Assembly (NCBI RefSeq): GCF_003014485.1
Contig: NZ_PYGA01000017.1
Coordinates: 62,001 to 126,000, forward strand
Direction: 5' to 3'
Origin: Murinocardiopsis flavida
GTDB lineage: Bacteria; Actinomycetota; Actinomycetes; Streptosporangiales; Streptosporangiaceae
Length of the DNA stretch: 64,000 nt
Part shown: piece by piece, positions 62,866 through 64,000 of the stretch
Layout of the letters: each line of letters opens with the position of its first letter
Numbering within the stretch: the first letter of the stretch is position 1
Made by a program: the position numbers and the translations under genes
Notes under the pieces: generated by a model
Database searches by the model: none
The model's input: the letters and a program-made list of their open reading frames with translations, nothing else
What the model was told of the DNA's origin: nothing

Positions 62866-64000
62866 ATGGCCGATCCGGCGCTGATCCGCGCGGTCGCGTT
62901 CTTCGGGCCGCTCCTCGCCGCGCTGGCGATCGCCGCCGTGCGGCCCCCCGGCCGCGCCGCCGTTGCGGCCGCGATCGTCGGCACCGCGTGGTGCGCCGCA
63001 TCGCTGTACGCCCTCAACCTGCTCGCCGTCCACGTGGGCTGGTGGACCTTCCACGCGGACGGGGCACTGGCGCGCGGCCTGCCCGTCGACCTCTGGCTGG
63101 GCTGGGCCGTGCTGTGGGGCGCCCTCCCCGCGCTCGTCGACCGGGGCGCGACAGCGGGACGCGGCGGGGCCGCCGAGGTCGTACTGACGGTCGCGGCCTT
63201 CGGCTGGATCGACGCCGCCGTGATGCCGCTCGGCGCGCCGGTGGTCGTCCTCGGTAAGTCGTGGCTGCTGGGGGAGGCCGTCGCGCTCGCCTGCTGCCTG
63301 CTCCCCGCCGTCCTGCTCGCCCGCTGGACCCGCCGGGGGACCCGCGTCACCGCGCGGATGTGGGCGCAGGCCGTCCTCGCCGGTGCCCTGATGCTGGGGC
63401 TGCCGCTGCACCTGCTGGAGGTCCGCGTCCCATGGTCCGACGCCGTGGCGGGCGCGGGACTCCAGGTGCTCGGCGCCGTGCTGCTCCCCGGGCTGGCCGC
63501 GGCGCGCGAGTTCGCCGCTGTCGGCCGCGGCACCCCACTGCCCTACGACCCCCCTCGCAGGCTCGTCACCGGCGGCCCCTACGCCTACGTGCGCAACCCC
63601 ATGCAGCTCAGTATGGCGCTCGGCTACGCCTGCTGCGCCGTGCTCTGCGCCGACCCGCGGCTGCTCGTCGGCACCGCCGTCGCCGTCGGCTACGGGGCGG
63701 GCTTCGCGGCCTGGCACGAGGGCGCCGAACTCGCCGCGGCGCACGGCGCCCGCTGGGCCCGCTACCGGGCGGGCGTGCGCCCGTGGCTGCCCCGGCTGCG
63801 GCCCTGGCCCGGCCGCCCGGACGCGGTGGTCTACCTCGCCGAAGGCTGCACGATGTGCTCGGGGCTGGCGCGGTGGCTGGCCGCGCGGGATCCGGTGGCG
63901 CTGCGCATCCGGGCCGCGGAGGACCACCCCGAACCGCTGCGTCGCATGGCCTACGTGGGCGCCGACGGGGTGGCGGCATCGGGGCCCGAGGCGCTCGCGC
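62866..64000 (+). CDS. ICMT-like membrane methyltransferase fused to a DCC-type thioredoxin-like domain (3' end beyond window)
   Basis: 378 residues are visible, open at the window end. The first 310 or so are a polytopic membrane region with eight or more helices. Near residue 235 the motif GGPYAYVRNPMQLSM matches the isoprenylcysteine/phospholipid methyltransferase signature (GPYxYxRHPxY). A soluble domain follows from about residue 320: VVYLAEGCTMCSGLARWLAA with a CxxC pair (Cys328 and Cys331), then GADGVAASGPEAL, the pattern of DCC (DUF393) thiol-disulfide oxidoreductases. ATG start with AGGGAGA upstream. Both domain calls are by motif only. The full length cannot be judged. Confidence 0.75.
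   Translation, partial: MADPALIRAVAFFGPLLAALAIAAVRPPGRAAVAAAIVGTAWCAASLYALNLLAVHVGWWTFHADGALARGLPVDLWLGWAVLWGALPALVDRGATAGRGGAAEVVLTVAAFGWIDAAVMPLGAPVVVLGKSWLLGEAVALACCLLPAVLLARWTRRGTRVTARMWAQAVLAGALMLGLPLHLLEVRVPWSDAVAGAGLQVLGAVLLPGLAAAREFAAVGRGTPLPYDPPRRLVTGGPYAYVRNPMQLSMALGYACCAVLCADPRLLVGTAVAVGYGAGFAAWHEGAELAAAHGARWARYRAGVRPWLPRLRPWPGRPDAVVYLAEGCTMCSGLARWLAARDPVALRIRAAEDHPEPLRRMAYVGADGVAASGPEALA

Overview
The window is chromosomal DNA from a high-GC actinomycete. Codon third positions are almost all G or C, GTG starts are frequent, rpoB starts with TTG as in Streptomyces, and NusG, S9 and L17 carry acidic or Ala/Glu-rich extensions. Gene order follows the Streptomyces-type layout (murB, adenosine deaminase, aspartate-type aminotransferase, tRNA-Trp, secE, nusG and onward), and rpsD is missing from the alpha operon. 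I infer a Streptosporangiales-like organism, perhaps Nocardiopsaceae; the sequence alone does not prove the genus.

Layout. 1-5370: two MaoC-type dehydratase genes, murB, a GDT1-family cation transporter behind a yybP-ykoY-type manganese riboswitch, then adenosine deaminase and an aminotransferase on the minus strand. 5570-11003: tRNA-Trp, secE, nusG, rplK, rplA, a lipoprotein gene and the rplJ-rplL pair with its leader. 11106-11680: a small RHH/Doc-like toxin-antitoxin pair between rplL and rpoB. 12135-19511: rpoB-rpoC. 19669-24120: a 1223-residue low-complexity protein with a C-terminal two-helix membrane domain, and a small lipoprotein. 24573-28840: str operon (rpsL, rpsG, fusA, tuf). 29088-38892: continuous S10-spc ribosomal protein cluster. 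39231-46285: secY, adk, map, a DUF1707 protein, infA, rpmJ, rpsM, rpsK, rpoA, rplQ. 46363-52446: truA, a proline-rich membrane protein (minus), rplM, rpsI, glmM. 52535-57440: secreted M1-type aminopeptidase and glmS (minus), coaA. 57545-64000: NAD(P)HX repair enzyme, Nudix hydrolase, endonuclease/exonuclease/phosphatase-family protein, a TetR regulator divergent from a membrane/SRPBCC-like protein, and a methyltransferase-DCC fusion cut by the window end.

Most genes form the core translation, transcription and secretion machinery, arranged as translationally coupled operons (many ATGA or TAATG overlaps). glmM, glmS and murB supply UDP-GlcNAc and UDP-MurNAc for the wall. Coupled control elements can be read directly: a Mn riboswitch, an L10-type leader with attenuator-like hairpin, strong promoters before rpoB, rpsL and rplM, and a TetR operator.

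The less ordinary material is: the TA pair with an Arg where the Fic-motif His is expected, a 15-codon ORF linking rplR and rpsE, a nested perfect palindrome with 27-bp arms after truA, two large disordered membrane-anchored proteins, a roughly 32-bp G-rich tandem array near 62.6 kb, and the methyltransferase-DCC fusion. I do not see a CRISPR array, prophage, transposase or secondary-metabolite cluster.
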